Shown here piece after piece: positions 45,056 to 53,834 of a stretch of DNA of 64,000 nucleotides. Position numbers and translations under genes: made by a program. Within the stretch, counting starts at the first letter, position 1; the number at the start of each line of letters is the position of its first letter. The notes below the pieces were generated by a model that was not told the DNA's origin, searched no databases, and saw only the letters and a program-made list of their open reading frames with translations. The stretch covers positions 1-64,000 of the forward strand of contig NZ_JACRSY010000017.1 of assembly GCF_014384995.1 (NCBI RefSeq). Reading direction: 5' to 3'. This DNA comes from Zhenhengia yiwuensis (GTDB lineage: Bacteria > Bacillota > Clostridia > Lachnospirales > Cellulosilyticaceae).

Positions 45056-46606
45056 CTATAAGATCAATATCCCCCGGCTATCATACACACTTCCACCATC
45101 ATCCTGATGTCTTATTGCTCTATCAAGCGCCATAATAGTAGCTACTGCACCATCTATCTTCTCTGTGCTTTTCTCTTTATCGGGTTTGATGTTACCTGCT
45201 GGGTCGGTTTTAATAAAGATATTGTCCATCATCCACCTTAGAACTGGGTTTCCACCATGGGCTAGTTTCTTTTCCAAAGTAAGCTTCATCAACTCTTTAG
45301 AGGGTGGGCTCATATCCTTATAACCTTGACCAAATGGTACCACTGTAAATCCCATGCCTTCTAGGTTCTGAGTCATCTGTATGGCTCCCCAGCGGTCAAA
45401 AGCTATTTCTTTGATGTTATATTTGACACCTAGGTCTTCAATAAAAGATTCGATAAAACCGTAATGTACAACGTTCCCTTCTGTGGTTTTAATATACCCT
45501 TGTTTTTCCCATGCATCATAAGGTACGTGATCGCGTCTTACACGTAAAGCAAGGTTATCTTCTGGAATCCAGAAAAATGGCATTACCACATACTTATCGT
45601 CATCATATCTTGGTGGGAATACTAGTACAAATGCTGTGATGTCTGTTGTGCTAGATAAGTCAAGTCCTCCAAAACACTCTCTTCCTATAAGCTCTTTTGG
45701 AGATACACTAAAAGCACACTCATCCCATTTATCCATTTGCATCCATCTTATAGATTGCTTCACCCATTGATTGAGTCTCAGTTGTCTAAAGATATTTTCT
45801 TCTGCCAGGTTCTCTTTAGCACTTTGAAAAGCAGCTCTTACTTTTTCTATATCAACTGTATGACCTAGTGAGGGGTTAGCCTTGTACCAATTGCGCTCAT
45901 CTGTCCAGTCATCATTATCATCTATTCCATAAATGACAGGGTAGAATGTAGGATCAATCTTCCTTCCATCTAGTATGTCTTGAGCCTTTTGATGTACTTC
46001 ATAACAAATAGAGTTTCTATCATTTCCTGCTGTAGTAATAAGGAAAAAGAGAGGTTGAGTCCTAGCATCTCCTGACCCCTTAGTAAGTACATCATAGAGT
46101 TCACGATTCGGCTGGGCATGTAGCTCATCAAATATAACCCCATGTACGTTAAGACCATGTTTCGTGAAAGCTTCCGCTGATAACACTTGATAAAAACTAC
46201 CTGTAGGTTTATAAACTAACCGTTTAACTGACATAATAGGTTTAATTCGCTTCTTAAGCGCTGGGCACTGCTCTACCATTTCTACAGCTACGTCAAATAC
46301 AATGGACGCTTGCTGTCTGTCTGCTGCTGCACCATAAACCTCAGCTCCCCATTCATTATCCCCACAAGTAAGTAATAATGCCACTGCTGCTGCAAGCTCA
46401 CTTTTGCCTTGTTTCTTAGGAATTTCAATATATGCTGTGTTATATTGCCTATAGCCATTATCTTTTACTGTCCCAAAGATATCACGTATGATTTTATCTT
46501 GCCAATCTAAAAGATCAAAGTTTACACCTCGCCATTGACCCTTTGTATGTTTAAGGCAGTTAATAAAATTAACCGCATGCTGTGCTTTTGCTTCATCGTA
46601 CATCAC
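45056..46606 (-). CDS. Terminase large subunit
   Basis: The DNA-packaging motor. 516 residues. Walker A-like PKKQGKS (63-69), Walker B VIFDELHA near 165 and nuclease acidic residues in GLDLSSTTD, EIAFDRWGA and KIDGAVATIMAL. This pattern is the terminase_1 family paired with P27 small subunits. GTG and ATG starts are adjacent; GGAGG favours either. It overlaps the small subunit by four bases. Confidence 0.95.
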   Translation of the reverse strand: MMYDEAKAQHAVNFINCLKHTKGQWRGVNFDLLDWQDKIIRDIFGTVKDNGYRQYNTAYIEIPKKQGKSELAAAVALLLTCGDNEWGAEVYGAAADRQQASIVFDVAVEMVEQCPALKKRIKPIMSVKRLVYKPTGSFYQVLSAEAFTKHGLNVHGVIFDELHAQPNRELYDVLTKGSGDARTQPLFFLITTAGNDRNSICYEVHQKAQDILDGRKIDPTFYPVIYGIDDNDDWTDERNWYKANPSLGHTVDIEKVRAAFQSAKENLAEENIFRQLRLNQWVKQSIRWMQMDKWDECAFSVSPKELIGRECFGGLDLSSTTDITAFVLVFPPRYDDDKYVVMPFFWIPEDNLALRVRRDHVPYDAWEKQGYIKTTEGNVVHYGFIESFIEDLGVKYNIKEIAFDRWGAIQMTQNLEGMGFTVVPFGQGYKDMSPPSKELMKLTLEKKLAHGGNPVLRWMMDNIFIKTDPAGNIKPDKEKSTEKIDGAVATIMALDRAIRHQDDGGSVYDSRGILIL

Positions 46607-47079
46607 TTCTTACCTCCTGACATCAGCATCATCTCCATTGGATCAACTTCTGATGAGCTACTTTCTACGGATATTCTACTTCGTGAAGAAGGTGTAAGAC
46701 CAAACTGCTCACAAAATTTATTCATGATCTTCAAATAAGACTGAGCAATGTTAACTTGAGGCACCTGTTGCCAGTAGCCGCTTGGACTTTTAATAATTGT
46801 TCCATGTTTGGCGATGAACTCTTCTGCTTCTTTCCACCTTGCATAGGCTTGGCAGTACCCAGCAAAGGCTGCCATATCTACTTCTGTTAAAATACCTAAT
46901 GCCTCTAGTTCCGTTGCAATTCGCTTCCATTCTTTCTTCGCTTCTTTATCCAACCATGTTGGACATTTGGGTGCCTTCTTTTCTGGTTTAGGTTCTGCAT
47001 CATTGAGTGCACGTTTTCCTGGATTACCTTCTAATACTTTAAGTGCTGTTGGTTTTGGCTTTCTTCCTGGTGTAGCCAT
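46603..47079 (-). CDS. Terminase small subunit, P27 family
   Basis: 158 residues from the ATG at 47079 (GGAGGAGGTG upstream). GRKPKPTALKVLEGNPGKRALN at the start and AYARWKEAEEFI, KSPSGYWQQVPQVN are P27 hallmarks. It recognises the packaging site and feeds DNA to the large subunit. Confidence 0.93.
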   Translation of the reverse strand: MATPGRKPKPTALKVLEGNPGKRALNDAEPKPEKKAPKCPTWLDKEAKKEWKRIATELEALGILTEVDMAAFAGYCQAYARWKEAEEFIAKHGTIIKSPSGYWQQVPQVNIAQSYLKIMNKFCEQFGLTPSSRSRISVESSSSEVDPMEMMLMSGGKK

Positions 47080-47135
47080 AGGTTCACCTCCTCCCATGAT
47101 AAAAGAGCCTATATTTCTGTAAGCTCTTGGTTTAT

Positions 47136-47315
47136 TTATCTTTTTCCTGTCATAATAAACTCTGTGTACTCCTTTAGATTATCTTCTAAAAATATAGTCA
47201 GTTCGTGATAACCTCTAACATAGGCTTCTACTTGAATATTAGGGATATCAAACATGTTGTACTGACCTGTATCTCTAATGAGTAATATCTGTTCTACAAC
47301 TTTATCACTAAGCAC
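47136..47315 (-). CDS. Small phage protein, DUF5049-like
   Basis: 59 residues starting with GTG at 47315 behind AAGAGGT. KVVEQILLIRDTGQYNMFD, then VRGYHELTIFLEDN and KEYTEFIMTGKR, follows the DUF5049 pattern seen next to terminase genes in clostridial phages. It starts one base after the upstream gene's stop. Function unknown. Confidence 0.75.
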   Translation of the reverse strand: MLSDKVVEQILLIRDTGQYNMFDIPNIQVEAYVRGYHELTIFLEDNLKEYTEFIMTGKR

Positions 47316-47316
47316 T

Positions 47317-47526
47317 TTATTTACCTCTTATACCTTTGTAATTATAGTTACCTTTTTGAATTTCCCCCCTATCTGCCTCTAGTGCCTTATTATATTCTGG
47401 TTCTAGTTGTTCCTTATCTTTGCACTTTAAGCAAATGCAGTCGGTATTAAACATACTCATAATTCTTCCGCCATTAAGTGCACCCCCACATCTATCACAT
47501 GTGCTTTGGGTAAAAAACTTCTCCAT
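47317..47526 (-). CDS. Small zinc-ribbon-like phage protein
   Basis: 69 residues from the ATG at 47526, whose TG overlaps the TGA of the upstream gene. CDRCGGAL and CICLKC give a four-cysteine pair suited to zinc. Commonly found beside cyclotransferase genes in phages of gut clostridia. Function unknown. Confidence 0.65.
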   Translation of the reverse strand: MEKFFTQSTCDRCGGALNGGRIMSMFNTDCICLKCKDKEQLEPEYNKALEADRGEIQKGNYNYKGIRGK

Positions 47527-47975
47527 CACTTCAACTCCTTAATGCATTCAAGGTGCGCCGTCTTTAAGATCTCTAGGTCAATCCCGTTGTTTGCATAGCC
47601 CCTAGCTATGGTCCCAAGGTAATAACTTGTAGGAAGTGCTGGCATGCTTCTGTACCTTTTTGCCATAACATATACCATAGCTTCTTCTACCCTACCATCA
47701 GCTTGTACTTCTACAATCTGTTTCCCATATAAGTTTGGATAGCCCTCATATACATCAAGCGCTTCTTCACAAGCCTCTGTAATTTCCCATAGCACTACTG
47801 GAACGATTCTGTCGGGGCAATGTTCAATATTGGCTACTCCACGGCTATTGCCCCTAAAGGTAAGTCTATAGTCTTTTACAATACCTGTGCCTACCACTTT
47901 AGCTGCTGGGCATCTAAAGCTCATCTGCTCTAAATTCATATTGCTACCGTAGGCAGCATAAAGTTTCTTATTCAT
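47526..47975 (-). CDS. Gamma-glutamylcyclotransferase-like (AIG2) protein
   Basis: 149 residues. YGSNMNLEQMSFRCP at the N-terminus is the substrate loop and YEGYPNLYGK holds the catalytic Glu of the AIG2/GGCT fold. The family opens gamma-glutamyl amides to form pyroglutamate. It lies next to an amidoligase that could make such bonds, suggesting a paired make-and-break role. Confidence 0.85.
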   Translation of the reverse strand: MNKKLYAAYGSNMNLEQMSFRCPAAKVVGTGIVKDYRLTFRGNSRGVANIEHCPDRIVPVVLWEITEACEEALDVYEGYPNLYGKQIVEVQADGRVEEAMVYVMAKRYRSMPALPTSYYLGTIARGYANNGIDLEILKTAHLECIKELK

Positions 47976-48032
47976 TTCATGTACTCCTTTGTATTATGGG
48001 AAGGCACTTGGCCCTCCCTATTCTTCACTATT

Positions 48033-48929
48033 TCACGCTGCATTTCTCCATGCGCTGTTACCAGATAAATTTCCCAGGAAATGGTATCTGCAAGTTTTAA
48101 ACTCGTCACCGTTTAAGCCAAGTCTTAGCATCCAGCATCTGAAGGTGTACTTCTCGTTATCAGTGTAGGTTCTTCTCGCACTAGCTTTCTTTTGGATTAA
48201 GGCTTGATGGCTAAGTGCTAAACAAAATTGGATGTAAGCTTTAATCTTGCCTGCGTGTGTGGTGCTATTGAAAAGTCTAAATTCGATTGTGCCTTTGGTA
48301 AACATGCTGTGTAGGTTAAGTCCATGGTATCTACTTTGGTGGTAATGCCTTGTTCGATCCTGTGCTCCATAGCCTTGGTACCAAATGTTTGCTAGCTCAT
48401 CCAGTGTTTTGGGTTTCTTTTTGTTAATGGTTTGAATGAGTTGTTCATTTAGCTTTTTGCAATACTTTATTCTGTCGTAGTCAATTTGTAATGCTTTGTA
48501 AAGTAAATCCTCTTTGCTTGCAACCAAGTTAACTAGGTTCTTTAAGGTGTTTGGTGTATGAGGTGCTGCATCAATGTGAATGTGTATGCCGCAAGTGCTA
48601 TTTGTTATGGCTCCTGCCTCTCTAAGCTCTCTTATAATTTCTTGCAAAGGTTCGATATCTTTGTAGGTTAGTATTGGGCTTACGAGTTCAACTCTGTACT
48701 CTGTATTTGCGAAAAGTCTTGTCTTATCATACATCTTTTGTGCTTCAATGCTTGAGTCTGAAACAATCTTCCATGTTCGACCTTCTGGATCTAGTATGTG
48801 GTAGGCGTCGTAGCTTCCTCCCATATGGACTAAACTTTCAGTCCATAACTCTTTAGCAACAACCTCTGCTGCCTCAGCTCTTGTAAGACCTGTCATTTCG
48901 ATTTCAATTCCAAATCTTTGTGTTCTCAT
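48033..48929 (-). CDS. Amidoligase-family enzyme
   Basis: 298 residues of the COOH-NH2 ligase superfamily. FGIEIEMTGLT, YRVELVSPIL, GIHIHIDAA, then LNLHSMFTKGTIEFRLFNSTTHAGKI (written in part) are the hallmark blocks. These enzymes join amino groups to carboxylates using ATP. The pairing with an AIG2-like gene is known from phages and mobile elements. Target unknown; cell wall or a protein are both possible. Confidence 0.87.
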   Translation of the reverse strand: MRTQRFGIEIEMTGLTRAEAAEVVAKELWTESLVHMGGSYDAYHILDPEGRTWKIVSDSSIEAQKMYDKTRLFANTEYRVELVSPILTYKDIEPLQEIIRELREAGAITNSTCGIHIHIDAAPHTPNTLKNLVNLVASKEDLLYKALQIDYDRIKYCKKLNEQLIQTINKKKPKTLDELANIWYQGYGAQDRTRHYHQSRYHGLNLHSMFTKGTIEFRLFNSTTHAGKIKAYIQFCLALSHQALIQKKASARRTYTDNEKYTFRCWMLRLGLNGDEFKTCRYHFLGNLSGNSAWRNAA

Positions 48930-49060
48930 TTGTGCTTCCCTTTCATTTGTGTATTCCCTTCCGGGTAGTACACATGTTACCGTAGCTGTGCTTTTAGTTG
49001 TAGACGCTGACTACACAAGAAATACAGGAATTAATTGTGCTTACTACACAAAGAAAGGAG

Positions 49061-49204
49061 CTATCTCGAAAGGACTTTTGCTAATCCCTTAAGTGCTCCT
49101 GTCACATCTCCACAAATCATTTGGCCTTTAATTGTCTTGTATTGCTGCTTGGAAAGTGTATGCCGGTTAGCTTTTAAAAACTTAAGCGCCTGTTGCTTGG
49201 TCAT
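49061..49204 (-). CDS. Small helical phage protein, 47 residues
   Basis: ATG at 49204 behind GAGGCGGTG. MTKQQALKFLKANRH, then LSKQQYKTIKGQMICGDVTGA, is a compact amphipathic protein. It overlaps the methyltransferase gene's end by 23 bp. Similar short proteins often follow phage methyltransferases; no function is known. Confidence 0.6.
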   Translation of the reverse strand: MTKQQALKFLKANRHTLSKQQYKTIKGQMICGDVTGALKGLAKVLSR

Positions 49205-50429
49205 GAGCTTTCACCGCCTCTTCATAAGTAAGCTTTTGCCCATCTCTTAACAAGTACACCTCTCCATCTGAGCCAGCTTGGTCTTTAAATCGTTTAACGA
49301 TAACATCAGCGTATTTTTCATCCAGTTCAATGGTGTGGCAAATACGCCCTGTCTGTTCACAAGCAATGAGTGTGGAGCCGCTACCACCAAATGGGTCCAG
49401 TACAATACAATTGCTCATACTACTATTTTGTATAGGGTAAGCAACAAGTGCTATTGGCTTTGTTGTTGGATGAAGTTCACTTTTCGTTGGTCGATCAAAG
49501 TTCCACACAGTTGTTTCTTTACGCCCAGCGTACCATCTATGCTTACCTGACTTCTTCCATCCATAAAGCACAGGCTCATGCTTCCACTGGTACGGGCTTC
49601 TTCCAAGTACTAATGATTGCTTGACCCACTGGCAAACACCTGATAAATAAAAGCCGGCATCTAAGAAAGCTTTTCTAAAGATATGCCCTTTCGTATCCGC
49701 ATGAAAAACATAGATTGAACCATCATCAGATAAGTTTGCCTCCATGTTCTTAAATGCCTTCAACAAAAACTCCTCAAATTCTGCATCTGCTAGTGCATCA
49801 TTTTTTATGTTACCTGCTTTTCCCTCATATGCGACTCCGTACGGTGGATCCGTTACTATAAGATTTGCCTTTTGGCCATCCATGAGTAGTTCATAAACAG
49901 AAGCCTCTGTACTATCTCCACAGATTAAGCGATGTCTTCCTAGTAACCACACATCACCTTGTTTAGTAATAGGATTTTCTGTAAGCGCATCCTCCACATC
50001 AAAGTTGTCTTCCTGAACTTCTCCTTCATTTAATTTACTAAAGAGCTCATCAATCTCTGGTGGTTCAAAACCTGTAAGGGCCACGTCAAAGTCTACTTCT
50101 TGCAAATCTTTAATCAGCTCTGCTAGTAATGCTTCGTTCCATGAACCAGTTACTTTGTTAAGTGCTACGTTTAATGCTTTCTCTTTGGTCTTATCAACTT
50201 CTACAACCACACAGTCTACTTCTGTGTAGCCTAAGTGTTTTAAAACCTTTAAGCGCTGGTGCCCACCAATGATGGTCATATCTTTATTCACAATGATAGG
50301 TTCAACATACCCAAACTCATTGATACTGTTTTTTATCTTTTCATATTCCTTATCCCCGGGCTTTAGATCTTTCCTTGGGTTGTATGTTGCCGGTATGAGT
50401 ACATCTACTTCTAATTTTTTAAACTCCAC
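49182..50429 (-). CDS. ParB-like domain fused to DNA methyltransferase
   Basis: 415 residues from the GTG at 50429 (GGAGG seven bases upstream). The N-terminal ParB/Srx-like domain has NPRKDLKPGD and IIGGHQRLKVLKHLG. The C-terminal N4/N6 methyltransferase has TDPPYGVAYEG near 195 and DPFGGSGSTLIACE near the end. It is a common phage orphan enzyme that may protect phage DNA from host restriction. Confidence 0.92.
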   Translation of the reverse strand: MEFKKLEVDVLIPATYNPRKDLKPGDKEYEKIKNSINEFGYVEPIIVNKDMTIIGGHQRLKVLKHLGYTEVDCVVVEVDKTKEKALNVALNKVTGSWNEALLAELIKDLQEVDFDVALTGFEPPEIDELFSKLNEGEVQEDNFDVEDALTENPITKQGDVWLLGRHRLICGDSTEASVYELLMDGQKANLIVTDPPYGVAYEGKAGNIKNDALADAEFEEFLLKAFKNMEANLSDDGSIYVFHADTKGHIFRKAFLDAGFYLSGVCQWVKQSLVLGRSPYQWKHEPVLYGWKKSGKHRWYAGRKETTVWNFDRPTKSELHPTTKPIALVAYPIQNSSMSNCIVLDPFGGSGSTLIACEQTGRICHTIELDEKYADVIVKRFKDQAGSDGEVYLLRDGQKLTYEEAVKAHDQATGA

Positions 50430-50431
50430 TT

Positions 50432-50857
50432 TCAATCCTCCCAAAATCTATGTTTGATATAACAGCTATGGCTGCAATATTTTCTGTTCTTATTGCCATA
50501 CACACTAAACTCCTTGCCGCAATACGAACATGTATACTTGTAAATGGCCTTCTCATTTTTATTACGCATTTCTTGGTGCTCTACCCACCACTTTCTTCTG
50601 CAGGGGGCAGAGCAGAATTTACGCGTCCGCCCCTTTGCCTTATGCTTGAGTGGCTTCTCACAATGTAAACATACTACATTTTTTTGCTTTTTTACCTGCA
50701 TATTGAGTGCAACAACAGTTGCATTACCTGTAAGTTCATAGCGCTTACAAAACCCTCTTACAGCATCTCTTGAAAGTCCAAGAATGTTAGCTATTGCCTT
50801 ATATCCCAAGCCTTCTAGCCTCAGCTCTTTTATTTTTTTCTTCTGTTCTTCTGTCAT
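50432..50857 (-). CDS. HTH and double zinc-finger phage protein
   Basis: 141 residues. The N-terminal HTH (LGYKAIANILGLSRDAVRGFC) is sigma- or resolvase-like. Two similar zinc clusters follow: CLHCEKPL...RKFCSAPC and CSYCGKEF...RKYCSHSC. A DNA-binding regulator is likely. It nearly touches the methyltransferase gene. Confidence 0.7.
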   Translation of the reverse strand: MTEEQKKKIKELRLEGLGYKAIANILGLSRDAVRGFCKRYELTGNATVVALNMQVKKQKNVVCLHCEKPLKHKAKGRTRKFCSAPCRRKWWVEHQEMRNKNEKAIYKYTCSYCGKEFSVYGNKNRKYCSHSCYIKHRFWED

Positions 50858-50896
50858 CTACATCTTCCTCCCTTCTTAAACTTTTACGCATTAAAA

Positions 50897-50924
50897 AAGC
50901 AACCACAATGCCTTGTAGTTGCTT
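50897..50924 (-). terminator. Terminator between HNH and HTH-zinc finger genes
   Basis: AAGCAAC-ACAA (50897-50908) pairs with TTGT-GTTGCTT (50913-50924); six T follow on the minus strand. Confidence 0.7.
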
Positions 50925-50984
50925 GATTTGCGACTTTTATTATGCGATTTTTTAGTACCCCACCCTTTTAATTATGCGAAAATC

Positions 50985-51010
50985 CACACGAAGGGGGGCG
51001 GCGGTCTTGA
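50985..51010. other. GC-rich patch, possible cos-like site
   Basis: A run of G and C with GGGGGGCGGCGG stands in AT-rich DNA next to the HNH gene. Cohesive-end sites of many HK97-type phages lie near the HNH/terminase genes. Here the terminase genes are 4 kb away, so this is only a suggestion. Confidence 0.25.
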
Positions 51011-51056
51011 GCATCAAGAGTTGTAGAGATTTTGATGGCCCTACCCCATGCTGTTT

Positions 51057-51404
51057 TTAATATTTATACTCTTGATGCCTATCCTCAGTCATGGTCTTCT
51101 TGTCATGACACCTCTTGCACAGTGGCTGCCAGTTACTCTTATCCCAAAACAGCTTGTTGTCTCCTCGATGCGGTGTGATATGGTCAACTACTGTAGCCTG
51201 AGTCAACTTCCCTTGCTCTTGACACCTTATACACAATGGGTGCTCTTGTAGGAACAGCTTTCTCGCTTTGACCCACCTTCTGTTATAGCCACGTTGTGCT
51301 GCTGATGTGCGTTCATGTTGGTGCCTGTGTCTTTGACAAAATCTATCTGCAGTAAGCTCTGGACAATAAAGATGCTTACATGGTTTTAAAGGTTTACTTG
51401 GCAC
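51057..51404 (-). CDS. Phage HNH endonuclease
   Basis: 115 residues, GTG start behind AGGAGG. CIRCQEQGKLTQATVVDHITPHRGDN, then NWQPLCKRCHDKKT (both in part), gives a complete HNH site with four zinc cysteines. In HK97-type phages this enzyme works with terminase in DNA packaging. Confidence 0.93.
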   Translation of the reverse strand: MPSKPLKPCKHLYCPELTADRFCQRHRHQHERTSAAQRGYNRRWVKARKLFLQEHPLCIRCQEQGKLTQATVVDHITPHRGDNKLFWDKSNWQPLCKRCHDKKTMTEDRHQEYKY

Positions 51405-51456
51405 TAGACCACCTCCTAAAAATGGACATTAAAAAAGCCCTGGATTTTATTCCTTG

Positions 51457-51518
51457 GGCTTTTGGGTGCACTTGTACACTATAATTATATGTTTTTACGT
51501 TCGTCATATTCGTCATTT
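51457..51518. repeat. Direct repeat copy 1 (about 62 bp)
   Basis: Near-identical to 51562-51623 at an offset of 105 bp. Both hold CACTTGTACACTATAATTAT and TTCGTCATATTCGTCATTT. Confidence 0.8.
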
Positions 51519-51561
51519 CTTAAATTAATTTTTTAAAAAAGCTTATGGATTAATCTTCACA

Positions 51562-51623
51562 GGCTTTTGGATACACTTGTACACTATAATTATATGCTTT
51601 TCAGTTCGTCATATTCGTCATTT
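51562..51623. repeat. Direct repeat copy 2, covering the end of the DUF1492 gene
   Basis: This copy includes the last codons (KMTNMTN) and stop of the gene at 51601-52005; copy 1 repeats them downstream without the gene, so a local tandem duplication is likely. Confidence 0.8.
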
Positions 51624-52005
51624 TTAAAAATTGGTTGTGTTTTCTTCTTGGATATTGCTCATCTTTTTTCCCGATACTAAAAGCTACTTGCTGCCAACTT
51701 AGGCCATTGATATACCTAAGCGATAGAATCATTCGTATCTCACTATCTTCTATGCCTTGGATGTATCTATTTAACCGGTTCAGCTCATAGAAGCATTTCT
51801 TGATGTTGAGGTCAAGTAAACTTTTTAGATCTGATATCTCTGCTACATATTTGCCTAGTTTATCCACAACACCTGGTACGCTAGGCATACCTGTGATTGG
51901 CTTTGCCATGGATAAAGCTTTTGCTTCTAGTTCTGCTATACGATTTTGTAATTCTTCAATTTCTCGGTTAAGATAATAAAGCTGTGATAGTTCTTGTTTA
52001 GTCAT
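51601..52005 (-). CDS. DUF1492-like phage regulator
   Basis: 134 residues. A coiled N-terminus (LNREIEELQNRIAELEAKAL), then KKCFYELNRLNRYIQGIEDSE and MILSLRYINGLSWQQVAFSIG, a sigma-region-4-like HTH. Proteins of this family sit just before the packaging genes and are thought to act in late transcription. GGGTG precedes the ATG. Confidence 0.78.
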   Translation of the reverse strand: MTKQELSQLYYLNREIEELQNRIAELEAKALSMAKPITGMPSVPGVVDKLGKYVAEISDLKSLLDLNIKKCFYELNRLNRYIQGIEDSEIRMILSLRYINGLSWQQVAFSIGKKDEQYPRRKHNQFLKMTNMTN

Positions 52006-52020
52006 TGCTTCACCCCCTAA

Positions 52021-52206
52021 TTACTTGCAATCATATTTGTCTGTAATATAAGCCTGTGTATGATTATCTAATTGAGCAATACGCCTTCTTGTTTTCTCCT
52101 GTTCTTTCTTGAGCTGTGCCTTTGTCTTATAAAAACTACACCCCTCGCACACTTTATATTTTAGTGCTGTACACTTACCTCTCTTTATTGCAAAACAATT
52201 TTTCAT
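52021..52206 (-). CDS. Small cysteine-rich phage protein
   Basis: 61 residues, basic, with Cys in MKNCFAIKRGKCTALK, VCEGCSFYKTK and a last Cys. Zinc binding is possible. Same operon as the helicase. Function unknown. Confidence 0.6.
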   Translation of the reverse strand: MKNCFAIKRGKCTALKYKVCEGCSFYKTKAQLKKEQEKTRRRIAQLDNHTQAYITDKYDCK

Positions 52207-52219
52207 TGCTATTCCCCTT

Positions 52220-53557
52220 TCAAATCATCGCTTTAACTGCTTGTAATAACCCCTGTTGCCCTTTATCTTTTGTTTGTAATACTTCCATCACATGCTCATC
52301 CACTGTACCTTCCGCTACCAAGTGATGAATAATTACGTTGTTTTTTTGCCCCTGTCTATACAGTCTTGCATTAGCTTGTTGGTAGAGTTCCAGACTCCAA
52401 GTAAGTCCATACCAAATGATAATGTTACCACCTGCTTGAAGATTAAGACCATGACCAACACTTGCTGGATGTGCAAGTAGTAGCTGTATTTTCCCTTCGT
52501 TCCAGTCTTTGATATCTTGGCTTGTTTTAAGTGTTCGTGGATTTTTAAATGCGCTCATTAGGCACTCGTAGTCATGTTTGAAGTTGTAAAACACCAGTAA
52601 GGGTTGACCTGTATCAACTAACTCACTTAGTGCTTCTAACTTTGCTTCATGAATCTTGTGTACTTCTCCCTCATCGTCATAAATCTGACCGTTTGCCATT
52701 TGTAGGAGCTTACCGACTACAACACCCGCTGTTGCAGCAGTAATGTCTGTACCTTGTAGCTCTAAGAGTTGTTCTTTTTCAAACTCTTTATATTGCTTCA
52801 TTACCTTTTCAGGTAACTTGACCTTAATAATATTGTCTATGCGCTCAGGTAGTTCCAAGTAATCATCGGCTGATAAGCTAATACAGATATCACCTATCTG
52901 CTTATGGATATCCTCATCTGCAAAAGGTTTTAGCTTGTAGGTATACACGATGTGCTGATTACGTTTATCTGGCAAGAAGTACTTCTCCCTGTAGCTGGTC
53001 AAAGTTTTACCTAGCCTTTCACCTCGATCCAGTAAATAGAGCTGTGGCCATAAATCCAATAAACTATTAGGTGCTGGGGTTCCAGTAAGTCCTACAATAC
53101 GTTTGATGTAGGGTAATACCTTCTTGAGATCTTTAAATCGTTTCGACTTGGGTGACTTGAAGCTACTTAGCTCGTCTACCACTACCATGTCGAAGGGCCA
53201 ACGTGCTTTGTATCTTTCAACCAGCCAGGATACATTCTCCCGATTGATTACGTAGATATCTGCTTTAGCACCCAATGCTTTTATTCTCTCATCTTGTGTT
53301 CCTAGCACCTTAGCTACTTTCAACTCACTTAGATGCTCCCACTTATCTACTTCATCCGTCCAAGTGGTATCGGCTACTCTCAGGGGTGCTATGACTAAGA
53401 CTTTACTCACCTCGAAGTAATCAAAGAGTAGCTCTAATACTGCTGTCAGAGTTGACACGGTCTTACCCATTCCCATATCCATAAAGAGTCCCACTGCTGG
53501 TAGTTCTATAATCTTATCAATGGCATACTCCTGGTAACTATGTGGTTTGAAGTGCAT
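52220..53557 (-). CDS. SNF2-type DEAD/DEAH helicase
   Basis: 445 residues. Walker A DMGMGKT (27-33), Walker B-like VVDELSSFKS, GLTGTPAPNS and the C-terminal QANARLYRQGQ motif VI. Phage SNF2 helicases next to VRR-NUC proteins are typical of this replication module. It overlaps the VRR-NUC gene by 20 bp. Confidence 0.93.
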   Translation of the reverse strand: MHFKPHSYQEYAIDKIIELPAVGLFMDMGMGKTVSTLTAVLELLFDYFEVSKVLVIAPLRVADTTWTDEVDKWEHLSELKVAKVLGTQDERIKALGAKADIYVINRENVSWLVERYKARWPFDMVVVDELSSFKSPKSKRFKDLKKVLPYIKRIVGLTGTPAPNSLLDLWPQLYLLDRGERLGKTLTSYREKYFLPDKRNQHIVYTYKLKPFADEDIHKQIGDICISLSADDYLELPERIDNIIKVKLPEKVMKQYKEFEKEQLLELQGTDITAATAGVVVGKLLQMANGQIYDDEGEVHKIHEAKLEALSELVDTGQPLLVFYNFKHDYECLMSAFKNPRTLKTSQDIKDWNEGKIQLLLAHPASVGHGLNLQAGGNIIIWYGLTWSLELYQQANARLYRQGQKNNVIIHHLVAEGTVDEHVMEVLQTKDKGQQGLLQAVKAMI

Positions 53558-53816
53558 TACCTATCACCTCATCTACTCTTTCATAGCTATCTGCTACATA
53601 TACCTTAAACCCAAGTCCCCTTAGTTGTTGCATACGTTTAAGCTGTATCTTCCTTGGACTCTCTCCAGGCGCTTTAAGCTCCACAAAGACACATCTACCA
53701 TATGGTAAAAGTACTAATCTATCTGGAATACCTATTAGGGATGTGAGCTTAATACTCATTCCCCCAAGACTTCTAACTTTCTTGGTGAGGTACTCCTCTA
53801 TCTGCTTTTCTAACAT
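53538..53816 (-). CDS. VRR-NUC domain nuclease
   Basis: 92 residues from the ATG at 53816 (GAGGAG upstream). GIPDRLVLLPYGRCVFVELKAPG has the D...ExK core of PD-(D/E)XK nucleases, preceded by a Glu in the first helix. Works with the helicase, probably as a structure-specific nuclease. Confidence 0.9.
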   Translation of the reverse strand: MLEKQIEEYLTKKVRSLGGMSIKLTSLIGIPDRLVLLPYGRCVFVELKAPGESPRKIQLKRMQQLRGLGFKVYVADSYERVDEVIGNALQTT

Positions 53817-53834
53817 TGTCCACAACTCCTCCAT

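Noticed and set aside
48930..49060. Repeated ACTACACAA motifs upstream of the amidoligase gene
   Set aside because: Too few copies and no clear spacing to call a regulatory array.
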